This document shows positions 7,201-15,367 of a DNA stretch of 64,000 nucleotides, in pieces. The DNA is from Parasphingorhabdus flavimaris (GTDB taxonomy: Bacteria > Pseudomonadota > Alphaproteobacteria > Sphingomonadales > Sphingomonadaceae), in assembly GCF_013371215.1 (NCBI RefSeq), contig NZ_JABWMH010000003.1, positions 434,001 through 498,000 on the forward strand, written 5' to 3'. Under the pieces are notes generated by a model. That model was given only the letters and a program-made list of their open reading frames with translations. It was not told where the DNA came from and did not search any database. Numbering within the stretch: the first letter of the stretch is position 1; each line of letters opens with the position of its first letter. The position numbers were made by a program, and so were the translations under genes.

Positions 7201-10200
7201 TCAGAACTTCTTGCGCAGCTCGACGGTAAATTGCCGTCCTCGCGCGCTGTGCAACTCGCTGAAATAGCCATAAGCTTCGTCTGCCAATGGCGGATCTTCG
7301 TTGAACAGGTTGTTGACGCCGAATTTCAACCGGGTTCCGTTGAGCGCCGTGTCATTGTCAACCGTGTAGCTGATCGACGCATTCATCGTGAACTGATCTT
7401 TGACCCGATAGAAGTTTGCATTGGGATCATCGGAGACAACAAGGACATCGCGGGTAACGCTGGTGTCCCAGACCTCGCCGATATATTTGCCGAACAAGGT
7501 CACATCAACCGGACCGCTGCCCCAGCTGACCGAACCACTGAGCCGCCATTTCGGACGCCCTTCGATTTCCAGCAATTCGCCAAGGCCGCCGACCCCCACG
7601 TCGGTCGGCAAGCTGCCTGCCGCGATCGCATCGAGCAATTCCTGCCCATCCGGTCCTGCCGACTGAACGAAGGATTTGAGTCGCGCTGCGTTGAGGCGCA
7701 GACGAATATCACCGATGCCAAATTCGGGAATATTGTAGAACAATCCGAAATCCCAGCCCTTGGAAGAACGGCTGTCGAGGTTGAGGTAGGGATCGAGCAC
7801 CTGGATGATGCTGCCTGCCGCTTCGAGGCTGGTACCGGCAAACAGGGCAATCGCATCCGCATCAGGTGCATTGCGTATCACATTCGGGTTGGTGCTTCCG
7901 TTCTGGCGACGGACCAGGTCGAGCGCAATTGCATTGTCATCCCCGAACACCCCGACGATGCCACGCTGCTTGACGCGCCAGTAATCGGCGGTGAGCGTCA
8001 GGCCCGGAATGAATGCCGGCTCCAGCACGACACCAAGGTTGACGCTCTCGGTTTTCTCCGGTTCCAGGGTGTTGGTACCGGTACGCAGACTGACCGTGCC
8101 GGTCCCGCTGCACACGCCGAGATTGGCAATGATGTTCTTTTCGACCTGTGCCTGACAGGTAACAAAGTCATCGCGGGTGTTGGAGCGGGTGGTGCCGGCG
8201 TCGTTAACCTGCACGAGATTGGGTGCGCGGAAACCCTTGGACCAGGCACCACGAAAGATAACGCCCTGGACCGGCGTCCATGCTGCCGCGGCGCGCGGGA
8301 CAACTGCGGTCTGATCGATATCCTTGAAATGTTCGACCCGCCCGGCAATTTGTACATTGAGATCGCGGATCAGCGGGATGCCCATATCGTCGGAAACCAG
8401 CGGAATGAAGGCTTCTGCAAATGCCGAATATACATCCCGTCGGCCGCTGGTGTCGGGAGAGGGGCTGGATCCGACGACGTCACTGCCATTGAAGTCACCG
8501 GTCACGCTGTCGGTAAAGGTAATCGTGCCGTCGAGACGCGGGTCACGATCATCCCTGAACGTCTCGCGCCGGAATTCGACGCCGGCCGCAATGCCGATAT
8601 CACCGCCCGGCAAGGCAAACAGATCATCGCGCGACACCTTGAAGTCGGCTAGCGCCAGGGTTGTTTCACCCTTCCGGAATACATCTATCGTGATGTCGTC
8701 GATCACGCTTTGCGGATTGGGGGTACAGTCACCATTGTTGGGACCGGTTCCCTGATTTTCCAGGCAACCGCCGTTGAACGGATTATAGGCATCGGCGGTT
8801 GTCCGGTTGATCACCTCCTGGAGCTTGGTCAACGAGATGCGTCCGCGCGTCAGGTCGGTGCTATTGGCTTGTGAATAGATAAATCCGGTGTCGAAATCCC
8901 ATGCGCCGAAATTGCCCTTGAAGCCTGCGACAAGCCGGTAGCTATCCTTGTTGACCGACACATCGCGGGTCCCGACGTCGACAAAGCGCATGCGCTCCAT
9001 GATGACATCCGCGCCGCCAGCAGGGATCGTGGTGCCCGGCAAGCGGTTGGGATTGGCAACACCATTGCGTGTGGTGGGGCCGAATGGATTGTAAAAGGCG
9101 TCCCGGGAAATCCCCAGCGGTACCGCAGACAGCAATGCTGTGGCCTCGTTCGCGCGGCGGCTTTCAGAGCGGTAATAGCTGCCTTCCATATAAAATTCGA
9201 CAGCATCGCTGATTTCATAATTGAACAATGCAGCGGCGTTGTAGCGATCTTTCTTTGAGAAGAGATCTACTCCGAAATTGGTGTTATAACGCACATCGGT
9301 GGCAGGTGTCGTCCCGGCCCGGGCGCAAATGCCGTTGCCGAAATCAAGTCGGCAGCCACCCAAGGTTGCCGGCACCAGATAGAAATCATCATCGCCGATT
9401 GGTGTGTTGTTTGAGGGTCGCTGAATATCAAACTGGCCAAATGGTGAACTTGTGGACCGGTTGTTGAATGAAGCATCGTCCTCGAATGGCGTGCCGTCGA
9501 ACAGGCTCCGGCGATCATCAAAGGCGGCATAGTCGCGGATGGTGACCGGAGCGCCATTTTCATGGAAATAATTGCCATAGACGGTCAGATTCGCCCGGCC
9601 ATCGGCAAAGTCGAAGCCATAGCCGCCGGAGATGCTGCTGCTGTAAAGGCTCGTCCCGTCGGATGCGCGCCAGTCAGCTTCGACGAAGCCGCCGGTCATA
9701 TTGCCTTTCAAAATGGTGTTGACGACACCGGCAACCGCATCGGCGCCATAGACGGCGGACGCACCATCGCGGAGTATTTCCAGTCGTCTCACGCTGCCCG
9801 GTGAAATCTCGTTGGTATCCGGGGATACCACGGGCACCAGCAATTCTGTCTGGAACCCGGGATGCAAGTTCATCCGGCGTCCGTTGATTAACAGCAGAGT
9901 ATTGCCGGTCCCGAGGTCTCGCAGGTTGATTGATGCGATGTCGCCGCGCGCGCCATTGACGCCGCCGGTTGTATTCTGTTCGTTGAAGGCAGTCGTGCCG
10001 ACTTGCGGAATGGAGCTGAACAGCTCTTCGCCCGATGCGGCCCCGGTTGCTTCGATAGCGGTCTCGTCGAGGACGGTGACCGGCAGAATGTCATTGATTT
10101 TGGCGCCCTGAATTTGGCTGCCGGTTACGACGATAATATTCTCGTTGTCAGCTGATTCATCAGCTGATTGTGCATAAGCGCCATTGGCGCTGACCAGTGC

Positions 10201-10245
10201 TGTTGTCCCGAGCAACAACGCGCAGACATTACGGATTCCAGACAT
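7201..10245 (-). CDS. TonB-dependent outer-membrane receptor
   Basis: 1014 residues. The signal peptide ends at GAYAQS. A TonB-box-like stretch (ENIIVVTGSQI) follows, then a plug domain (about 55-170: LPVTVLDETAIEATG, NLRDLGTGNTLLLINGRRM, VRRLEILRDGASAVYGADAVAGVVN). The rest is a 22-strand barrel rich in aromatic/Gly strands, ending in the outer-membrane sorting residue Phe (VELRKKF). The long barrel resembles the large sphingomonad receptors for peptides, glycans or other bulky nutrients rather than small siderophore receptors. Transcribed ahead of the M14 peptidase. Ligand unknown. Confidence 0.93.
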   Translation of the reverse strand: MSGIRNVCALLLGTTALVSANGAYAQSADESADNENIIVVTGSQIQGAKINDILPVTVLDETAIEATGAASGEELFSSIPQVGTTAFNEQNTTGGVNGARGDIASINLRDLGTGNTLLLINGRRMNLHPGFQTELLVPVVSPDTNEISPGSVRRLEILRDGASAVYGADAVAGVVNTILKGNMTGGFVEADWRASDGTSLYSSSISGGYGFDFADGRANLTVYGNYFHENGAPVTIRDYAAFDDRRSLFDGTPFEDDASFNNRSTSSPFGQFDIQRPSNNTPIGDDDFYLVPATLGGCRLDFGNGICARAGTTPATDVRYNTNFGVDLFSKKDRYNAAALFNYEISDAVEFYMEGSYYRSESRRANEATALLSAVPLGISRDAFYNPFGPTTRNGVANPNRLPGTTIPAGGADVIMERMRFVDVGTRDVSVNKDSYRLVAGFKGNFGAWDFDTGFIYSQANSTDLTRGRISLTKLQEVINRTTADAYNPFNGGCLENQGTGPNNGDCTPNPQSVIDDITIDVFRKGETTLALADFKVSRDDLFALPGGDIGIAAGVEFRRETFRDDRDPRLDGTITFTDSVTGDFNGSDVVGSSPSPDTSGRRDVYSAFAEAFIPLVSDDMGIPLIRDLNVQIAGRVEHFKDIDQTAVVPRAAAAWTPVQGVIFRGAWSKGFRAPNLVQVNDAGTTRSNTRDDFVTCQAQVEKNIIANLGVCSGTGTVSLRTGTNTLEPEKTESVNLGVVLEPAFIPGLTLTADYWRVKQRGIVGVFGDDNAIALDLVRRQNGSTNPNVIRNAPDADAIALFAGTSLEAAGSIIQVLDPYLNLDSRSSKGWDFGLFYNIPEFGIGDIRLRLNAARLKSFVQSAGPDGQELLDAIAAGSLPTDVGVGGLGELLEIEGRPKWRLSGSVSWGSGPVDVTLFGKYIGEVWDTSVTRDVLVVSDDPNANFYRVKDQFTMNASISYTVDNDTALNGTRLKFGVNNLFNEDPPLADEAYGYFSELHSARGRQFTVELRKKF

Positions 10246-10611
10246 AACTTAACCCCCCGTGTAAAAAAACAGAAAACAAGCAGAACGAAACAGATATTTA
10301 ATTTTCAGATGTGCTGTAGCTAGATCGCGCAACCCTCATTGGCGCAATTTTGATACAGCCAAATCCAAAAAGGCGCATATTCCATATTGGTCAATCGGGA
10401 TTCGAGATAGAATTGTTCGTTTTATCGATGGCGTGGTATTTTGGTCACAGAGTGGTTGTTGACCGGAGAAACTTCGCTGAGCAGCGGCATAGCGTCCCGA
10501 AATGCCGGTCTGTCACACCCATAAGATAATAGAAAATACTTCGTTTTCAGTGACTCCCCGACCGGCGAAAACGCATCGGCCCGCTGTCCGGCAGCTGCCG
10601 ACGGACCCGGA
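10246..10611. other. Non-coding gap upstream of TonB receptor
   Basis: No convincing gene in about 366 bases. The part next to the receptor start is AT-rich (10258-10320, A-tracts and TATTTAATTTTCAG) and should hold the receptor promoter and leader. I could not place a credible -35/-10 pair or a known operator. Confidence 0.5.
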
Positions 10612-10998
10612 TCAGCCCAGTCCGGTGATATCCAACCCGATCATGACAAATGCATAGCCCAATGCTCCGTACATCATCGCCCGGAATACAGGGTAGGGGA
10701 TGCGTGCTTTTTCGGGATAGCCTTCCGGGTGGACGATTTCGACCAACTCGCCGATCACCGGTGTGGGGAAGGGCGTGTAGAGCGGGTCGCGGACCTCGAT
10801 AAAACCGCCCTTCTGGTCCGGCAGGAGCAGGATGGCGCTGTACATGATGGTGCGTCTGCCGCTCATGCGGTGGTGGCGCACGATCTTGGCCTGGGCCCGG
10901 CGGGTGCCGTTGCGGATGAACAGCAGGTCGCTGCGCAGCGTCAGCGCCAGTCCCGAACCGGCCAGTGCCAGTCCAATCCAGAGGAAGAATGTTTCGAT
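10612..10998 (-). CDS. DUF3592-like membrane protein, start codon unclear
   Basis: The frame is open from a stop at 11008-11010. It encodes an N-terminal membrane helix (ETFFLWIGLALAGSGLALTL), a soluble segment with the DUF3592-like pattern GELVEIVHPEGYPEKARI, and a C-terminal helix (MMYGALGYAFVMIGLDI). The first GTG (10881) would remove the whole first helix, and no ATG/GTG/TTG lies in frame before it. Either a rare start such as ATC (10998) is used, or one base is extra in the G4 run at 10999-11002: removing it joins the frame to a GTG at 11014. The acetyltransferase stop is only about 30 bases upstream, so a full-length product starting here fits the operon. Function unknown. Confidence 0.6.
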   Translation of the reverse strand: METFFLWIGLALAGSGLALTLRSDLLFIRNGTRRAQAKIVRHHRMSGRRTIMYSAILLLPDQKGGFIEVRDPLYTPFPTPVIGELVEIVHPEGYPEKARIPYPVFRAMMYGALGYAFVMIGLDITGLG

Positions 10999-11029
10999 GG
11001 GGTCCCGCTATCACAGGTTCTGGAGGCTG

Positions 11030-11659
11030 TTAAGAGCCGTCTGCGTCCCGTTCCCACTCGGCCCGCGAAACTTCCCATACCAGCGATGGCCGGGTGGTGC
11101 CGTCGGCACGCTGGCTGATGATTTCGCCCATTCGCCGGAACCCCAGTCCGTCGAGCAAATGCGCGGTCCGGTGATTGTCGAGCGAAGCGGTCTCGCAGAT
11201 CAGGTCGAGGCCCAGAAACTGGAACATCCAGTCGAAGCTCAGTCGGGCACCTTCTACGCCGCGTCTTTTGCCCTGGCGATCAGGATGAACCGCGCCACCC
11301 AGTTCGCCGGCCGCCCATTCGGGCCATACGGCAATATCGGAATAGCCGCCGATCGCGCCCTGTTCGTCAAAGTTGAGAAACAGCAGGCCGGTGCCATGTT
11401 CGCGTTGGCCCTGGTGGTCCGCGATAAAGTCGCGCACCGTCTCGACGGTGAGCGGTCGGGGCAAGGTATAGATCGGGGCGTGAATCTGCGGGTCGCTCAG
11501 AAATTCATGGAAGGCCGCGGCATCCTCGACAGTCGCAACGCGGGACGATGCATTTTCTGTCGTGATCGCGGTGGCGCCGCTGACCGCCGCGCGAATGGCA
11601 TCGGCTTTCTCGCTTGCGACTCGCCGTCTGGTGATTGGAATATTGCTCCTGTTCGTCAT
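11030..11659 (-). CDS. GNAT-family N-acetyltransferase
   Basis: 209 residues from the chosen ATG (MTNRSN); in-frame ATGs at 11668 and 11719 would add 3 or 20 residues. The acetyl-CoA loop is visible as GGAVHPDRQGKRRGVEGAR, matching the Q/RxxGxG/A signature in RimJ/RimL-like enzymes, followed by the ETASLDNHRTAHLLDGLGFRRMGE segment (N-H/S-x-A/R-...-LGF) typical of that group. It would acetylate a protein N-terminus or a small amine. It is divergent from the monooxygenase at 11803 and lies upstream of the DUF3592-like gene on the same strand. Confidence 0.82.
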   Translation of the reverse strand: MTNRSNIPITRRRVASEKADAIRAAVSGATAITTENASSRVATVEDAAAFHEFLSDPQIHAPIYTLPRPLTVETVRDFIADHQGQREHGTGLLFLNFDEQGAIGGYSDIAVWPEWAAGELGGAVHPDRQGKRRGVEGARLSFDWMFQFLGLDLICETASLDNHRTAHLLDGLGFRRMGEIISQRADGTTRPSLVWEVSRAEWERDADGS

Positions 11660-11802
11660 AATATTCATCCAGCCTTTGCTCGGGTTCGACGGCATGGCCG
11701 AGGATAATCCCTTGAACAAGTGTCTTAACTGCCCAATTAAATTGTCAATTGCAACTCGTCCCTACCAATGGCATAACCGTTCAAAAGCTGGGAGAGACGG
11801 CA

Positions 11803-13332
11803 ATGGCTACAAAGGTTGCGGACAAGAGTGCCGCCACGGCAATATCGGTCGACGTATTGATCGTCGGCGCCGGGATTTCGGGAATCGGCATGGCGGTTCA
11901 TCTGCGGGACAAATGTCCCGGCAAGAGCTTTGCCGTGGTCGAGCGCCGCGATGATATCGGCGGGACCTGGAACCTGTTCCAATATCCCGGCATCCGCAGC
12001 GACAGCGACATGCACACATTGGGTTTCAAATTCGAACCGTGGACCGAGCAGAAGGCGATTGCCGACGGTCCCTCGATCATGGACTATCTCCACCGGATCA
12101 AGGCCAAGCATGATCTCGAAAAGCACATGCATTTTGGCCACAAGGTGCTGTCTGCGAGCTGGTCGAGCGAAGATGCGCGCTGGACGGTAACGGCGGAAAA
12201 ATCGGACGGCAGCCAGGTCACGATGCACGCCAATTTCCTCTATATGGGGTCAGGCTATTATGATTATGACAATCCCTATGACGCCCAGATAGAAGGCTTG
12301 CAGAATTTCAAGGGCGATGTCGTTCATCCGCAATTCTGGCCTCAGGATCTCGACTATTCGGGCAAGAAGGTGGTGATCATCGGCAGCGGCGCGACCGCGG
12401 TGACAATCGTCCCCGTGATGGCGGAAAAAGCCAGTCACGTCACGATGCTGCAACGGACACCGACCTGGTTTTTCGCGCGTCCGGCAAAGGACTGGCTGGC
12501 CAATTTGCTGCGCAAGATCATGCCCGAAATGTGGGCCTATAAAATCATCCGGTTCAAGAATGTCCAGTTGCAGAATATCGCCTTCAAAATGGCGCGCGAC
12601 AACCCGCAGAAGGTCATCGAAAAGCTTGAAAAACCGCTCAAGAAAGAACTGGGCGACAAATATGTAAAGGAAGATTACACGCCGCCTTACGGTCCGTGGG
12701 AGCAGCGCCTGTGCCTGGTTCCCGACAGCGACATGTTCAAGGCCATCGCCGCCGGCAAGGCCGATCTCAAGACCGGCCATATCGAGACGGTGACCGAGAC
12801 GGGAATAAAGCTGAAATCGGGCGAGACAATCGACGCCGATATCATCGTCACCGCGACGGGTCTCAAGCTGGCGGTTGCCGGCAAGGTGGCGTTCGAAGTC
12901 GATGGCAAGCCGGTGCACTGGCCCGACCATTATTATTACAAGGGCTGCATGTTCTCCGACATTCCCAATCTGGCGGTCGTATTTGGCTATCTCAACGCCA
13001 GCTGGACGCTCAAGGCGGATGTCGTGTCGGAATTCACCTGCCGCCTGCTGCACCATATGGACGCGACGTCGACGCGGATCGCCAATCCGGTTCTGGATAC
13101 AACGCTGGAGCAGGAGGATTTGTTCGACTTCTCGTCTGGCTATATCCAGCGCTCGCTGTCGGAGCTGCCGCGCAACAGCACCACGATGCCTTGGAAGCTC
13201 AGTCAGGATTATCTGTTCGAAAAGAAGGTGCTGGTCAACGACCCGATCGACGACGGGGTGCTCCGGTTTTACGGCCCCAATTCCGAGAGACCGGCTGACG
13301 GAAGCGAAGCGACTCTCGAAGCCGCCGAATAG
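11803..13332 (+). CDS. FAD/NADPH-dependent monooxygenase, Baeyer-Villiger (FMO) type, copy 1
   Basis: 509 residues from an ATG preceded by GGGAGA. FAD Rossmann motif GAGISG (22-27), GGTW motif (53-56), the fingerprint FKGDVVHPQFWP (169-180; FxGxxxHxxxWP, the Baeyer-Villiger variant of the FMO fingerprint) and the NADPH Rossmann motif GSGATA (194-199) are all in order. Such enzymes insert oxygen next to a ketone or oxidise N/S atoms; substrate unknown. Closely similar along its whole length to the product of 13814, so the two arose by duplication. A longer frame from 11749 lacks a ribosome-binding site. Confidence 0.92.
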   Translation: MATKVADKSAATAISVDVLIVGAGISGIGMAVHLRDKCPGKSFAVVERRDDIGGTWNLFQYPGIRSDSDMHTLGFKFEPWTEQKAIADGPSIMDYLHRIKAKHDLEKHMHFGHKVLSASWSSEDARWTVTAEKSDGSQVTMHANFLYMGSGYYDYDNPYDAQIEGLQNFKGDVVHPQFWPQDLDYSGKKVVIIGSGATAVTIVPVMAEKASHVTMLQRTPTWFFARPAKDWLANLLRKIMPEMWAYKIIRFKNVQLQNIAFKMARDNPQKVIEKLEKPLKKELGDKYVKEDYTPPYGPWEQRLCLVPDSDMFKAIAAGKADLKTGHIETVTETGIKLKSGETIDADIIVTATGLKLAVAGKVAFEVDGKPVHWPDHYYYKGCMFSDIPNLAVVFGYLNASWTLKADVVSEFTCRLLHHMDATSTRIANPVLDTTLEQEDLFDFSSGYIQRSLSELPRNSTTMPWKLSQDYLFEKKVLVNDPIDDGVLRFYGPNSERPADGSEATLEAAE

Positions 13333-13424
13333 TTCTGCTGTCAGAACATAGGGGGTGAATCATTTTACGCATGTTTACCATTTGTTGAGCAGAATTCGCT
13401 AAGGCCTTGGTCGAGGGGCTGACC

Positions 13425-13757
13425 ATGGGATATATGAATTCACAATTTCGGACGGTGAAGCCGGCGCTGATCGAACATCGTAAAGTGTATCGCCATCCCG
13501 TCCAGATTCAGCGCGCCGCGATCCGGCAGCATGGCAAGACCGGGAAGGCTGGCGAACTGGTCGATGTTTCGATTTATGGATGCAGGATTGCCTGTGATTC
13601 GCGCTTCAGAGCCAGCACACGTCTCTGGTTGCGCTTCGATGACAGCAGCCCGATTCCGGCAACCACCATCTGGTGCAAAGACGGTCATATCGGCTGCCGC
13701 TTCGACGAAAAGCTGGACCACGGCCTGTTCCGCAGCCTGACTCTGATCAGCGAATAG
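13425..13757 (+). CDS. PilZ-domain protein
   Basis: 110 residues. The c-di-GMP-binding PilZ signature is present: an Arg/His-rich RKVYRHPV stretch (RxxxR-like) near the N-terminus, followed by VDVSIYGCRI, which matches D/NxSxxG. Nothing is fused to it, so it is a stand-alone PilZ adaptor. The ATG at 13425 has GAGGGG upstream; a TTG at 13407 is less likely. It lies between two paralogous monooxygenase genes on the same strand but is separated from both by about 60-90 bases, so its link to them is uncertain. Confidence 0.82.
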   Translation: MGYMNSQFRTVKPALIEHRKVYRHPVQIQRAAIRQHGKTGKAGELVDVSIYGCRIACDSRFRASTRLWLRFDDSSPIPATTIWCKDGHIGCRFDEKLDHGLFRSLTLISE

Positions 13758-13813
13758 ACCAGCCCCAAAACCCCTCACTTGCCAACTAACATCTGTGTCA
13801 GTAAGGTGGCGGG

Positions 13814-15328
13814 ATGAAAAACGAGATTCTTGACGTTCTGATTGTCGGTGCCGGCCTGTCCGGTATCGGTGCAGCGGTTCACCTGACCAAAAGATGCCCC
13901 GGCAAAAGCTTTGCCATTGTCGAAGGGCGAGAGCGGCTCGGCGGCACCTGGGACCTGTTCCGTTATCCCGGTATTCGCTCGGACAGCGACATGTATACAT
14001 TGGGTTATAATTTCAAACCCTGGACCGCGCGCAGGGCGATTGCCGATGCGCCGTCGATCCTCACTTATCTCAACGAAACCGTCGCCGAATATGATCTGGA
14101 CGACAAGATCCGCTTCAACCGCAAGGTGGTGGACGCCAGCTGGTCGAGCGAAACCGCCCTCTGGACGGTCAGCCTGCAGCATGGCGACGGGTCGCTGAGC
14201 ACCGTCCAGTGCAATTTCCTCCACATGTGCTCCGGCTATTATAACTATGAGGAAGGCCATAATCCCGACTTTCCCGGCAAGTCCGATTTCGCCGGACCTA
14301 TTGTCCATCCGCAATTCTGGCCCGAGGACCTCGACTATGCAGGCAAGAAAGTGGTTGTGATCGGCAGCGGCGCGACCGCAGTGACGTTGATTCCGTCGAT
14401 GGCGGACACCGCAGCGCATGTCACCATGTTGCAGCGTTCCCCGACCTATATCGTATCGCTGCCGGGCGAAGATAAATGGGCTTTGCGGTTCCGCAAATTC
14501 TTGCCGAGCAAGGCTGCCTATATGTTGACCCGCTGGAAAAATGTGCTGTGGGGTCTGTTTACCTTCAATCTGGCCCGGAAGAAACCGGCCGGCTTCAAGG
14601 AACGCCTGCTCAATATGGTGCGCGAGGAAATGGGGCCGGATGTCGACATGACCAATTTCACGCCCAGCTATAATCCGTGGGATCAGCGGCTATGTCTGGT
14701 GCCGGACAGCGATCTGTTCGCTTCGATCAAATCGGGCAAGGCATCGATTGTCACCGACCAGATCGAAACCTTTACAAAGCACGGCATAAAGCTGAAATCC
14801 GGCAAGACGATCGAGGCGGATGTCATCGTGACCGCCACTGGGCTGAAAATGCTCACCGGCGGCAGCGCCAAAATTTCGGTGGATGGCGAACCGGTCAATT
14901 TCGGTGAGAAGATCAATTACAAGGGCGTTATGTTCTCCGGCATTCCCAATTTCGGGATGACGATGGGCTATACCAATGCAAGCTGGACGCTGAAAGCCGA
15001 CCTGACCAGCGAATATGTCTGCCGCCTGATCAACCATATGGACAAGAAGGGCACGCCGATCGCGACCCCGACCCTGCCGGCAGGTGAAGAGATGGGAACC
15101 GAGCCGATGCTTGATTTCAGCTCCGGCTATGTCCAGCGGGCGATAAAGGATCTGCCGAAACAGGGCGATCGCAAACCGTGGCGGCTCAACCAGAATTTCC
15201 CGAAGGACATTATCAATCTGCGGCACAAGGCGGTGGATGATGGCGTGATGGTCTTTTCCAGGCCGACTGCTGCGGCGGTTTCCTCTCCGGACAACCAGGT
15301 CGAAGCAGAATCCATCGCGGCTGAATAG
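13814..15328 (+). CDS. FAD/NADPH-dependent monooxygenase, Baeyer-Villiger (FMO) type, copy 2
   Basis: 504 residues with the same motif order as the copy at 11803: GAGLSG (FAD, 12-17), GGTW, FAGPIVHPQFWP (fingerprint) and GSGATA (NADPH). The paralogs share long blocks (for example KSGxTIxADxIVTATGLK and NASWTLKADxxSEYxCRL) but differ in the middle region (about residues 210-290), which shapes the substrate pocket in this family. This suggests different substrates rather than redundancy. Likely an NADPH-dependent ketone or hydrocarbon-oxidation enzyme in the cytoplasm. Confidence 0.92.
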   Translation: MKNEILDVLIVGAGLSGIGAAVHLTKRCPGKSFAIVEGRERLGGTWDLFRYPGIRSDSDMYTLGYNFKPWTARRAIADAPSILTYLNETVAEYDLDDKIRFNRKVVDASWSSETALWTVSLQHGDGSLSTVQCNFLHMCSGYYNYEEGHNPDFPGKSDFAGPIVHPQFWPEDLDYAGKKVVVIGSGATAVTLIPSMADTAAHVTMLQRSPTYIVSLPGEDKWALRFRKFLPSKAAYMLTRWKNVLWGLFTFNLARKKPAGFKERLLNMVREEMGPDVDMTNFTPSYNPWDQRLCLVPDSDLFASIKSGKASIVTDQIETFTKHGIKLKSGKTIEADVIVTATGLKMLTGGSAKISVDGEPVNFGEKINYKGVMFSGIPNFGMTMGYTNASWTLKADLTSEYVCRLINHMDKKGTPIATPTLPAGEEMGTEPMLDFSSGYVQRAIKDLPKQGDRKPWRLNQNFPKDIINLRHKAVDDGVMVFSRPTAAAVSSPDNQVEAESIAAE

Positions 15329-15367
15329 ACTCTCGCGCTTCGCAAATTCTGTGGCTATAGCGATCAA

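Noticed and set aside
7123-8652. 509-codon plus-strand open frame opposite the TonB receptor
   Set aside because: The receptor on the minus strand has clear plug and barrel motifs. The antisense translation has no domain and no ribosome-binding site.
10547-11014. 155-codon minus-strand ORF in a different frame from the DUF3592-like gene
   Set aside because: Its translation is Pro/His/Arg-rich without membrane segments. Only its GTG start region is of interest, as a possible start after a frameshift.
13332-13347. Small hairpin GTTCTG-CTGT-CAGAAC after the first monooxygenase
   Set aside because: No T tract follows, and the stem is only six base pairs, so I do not call a terminator.
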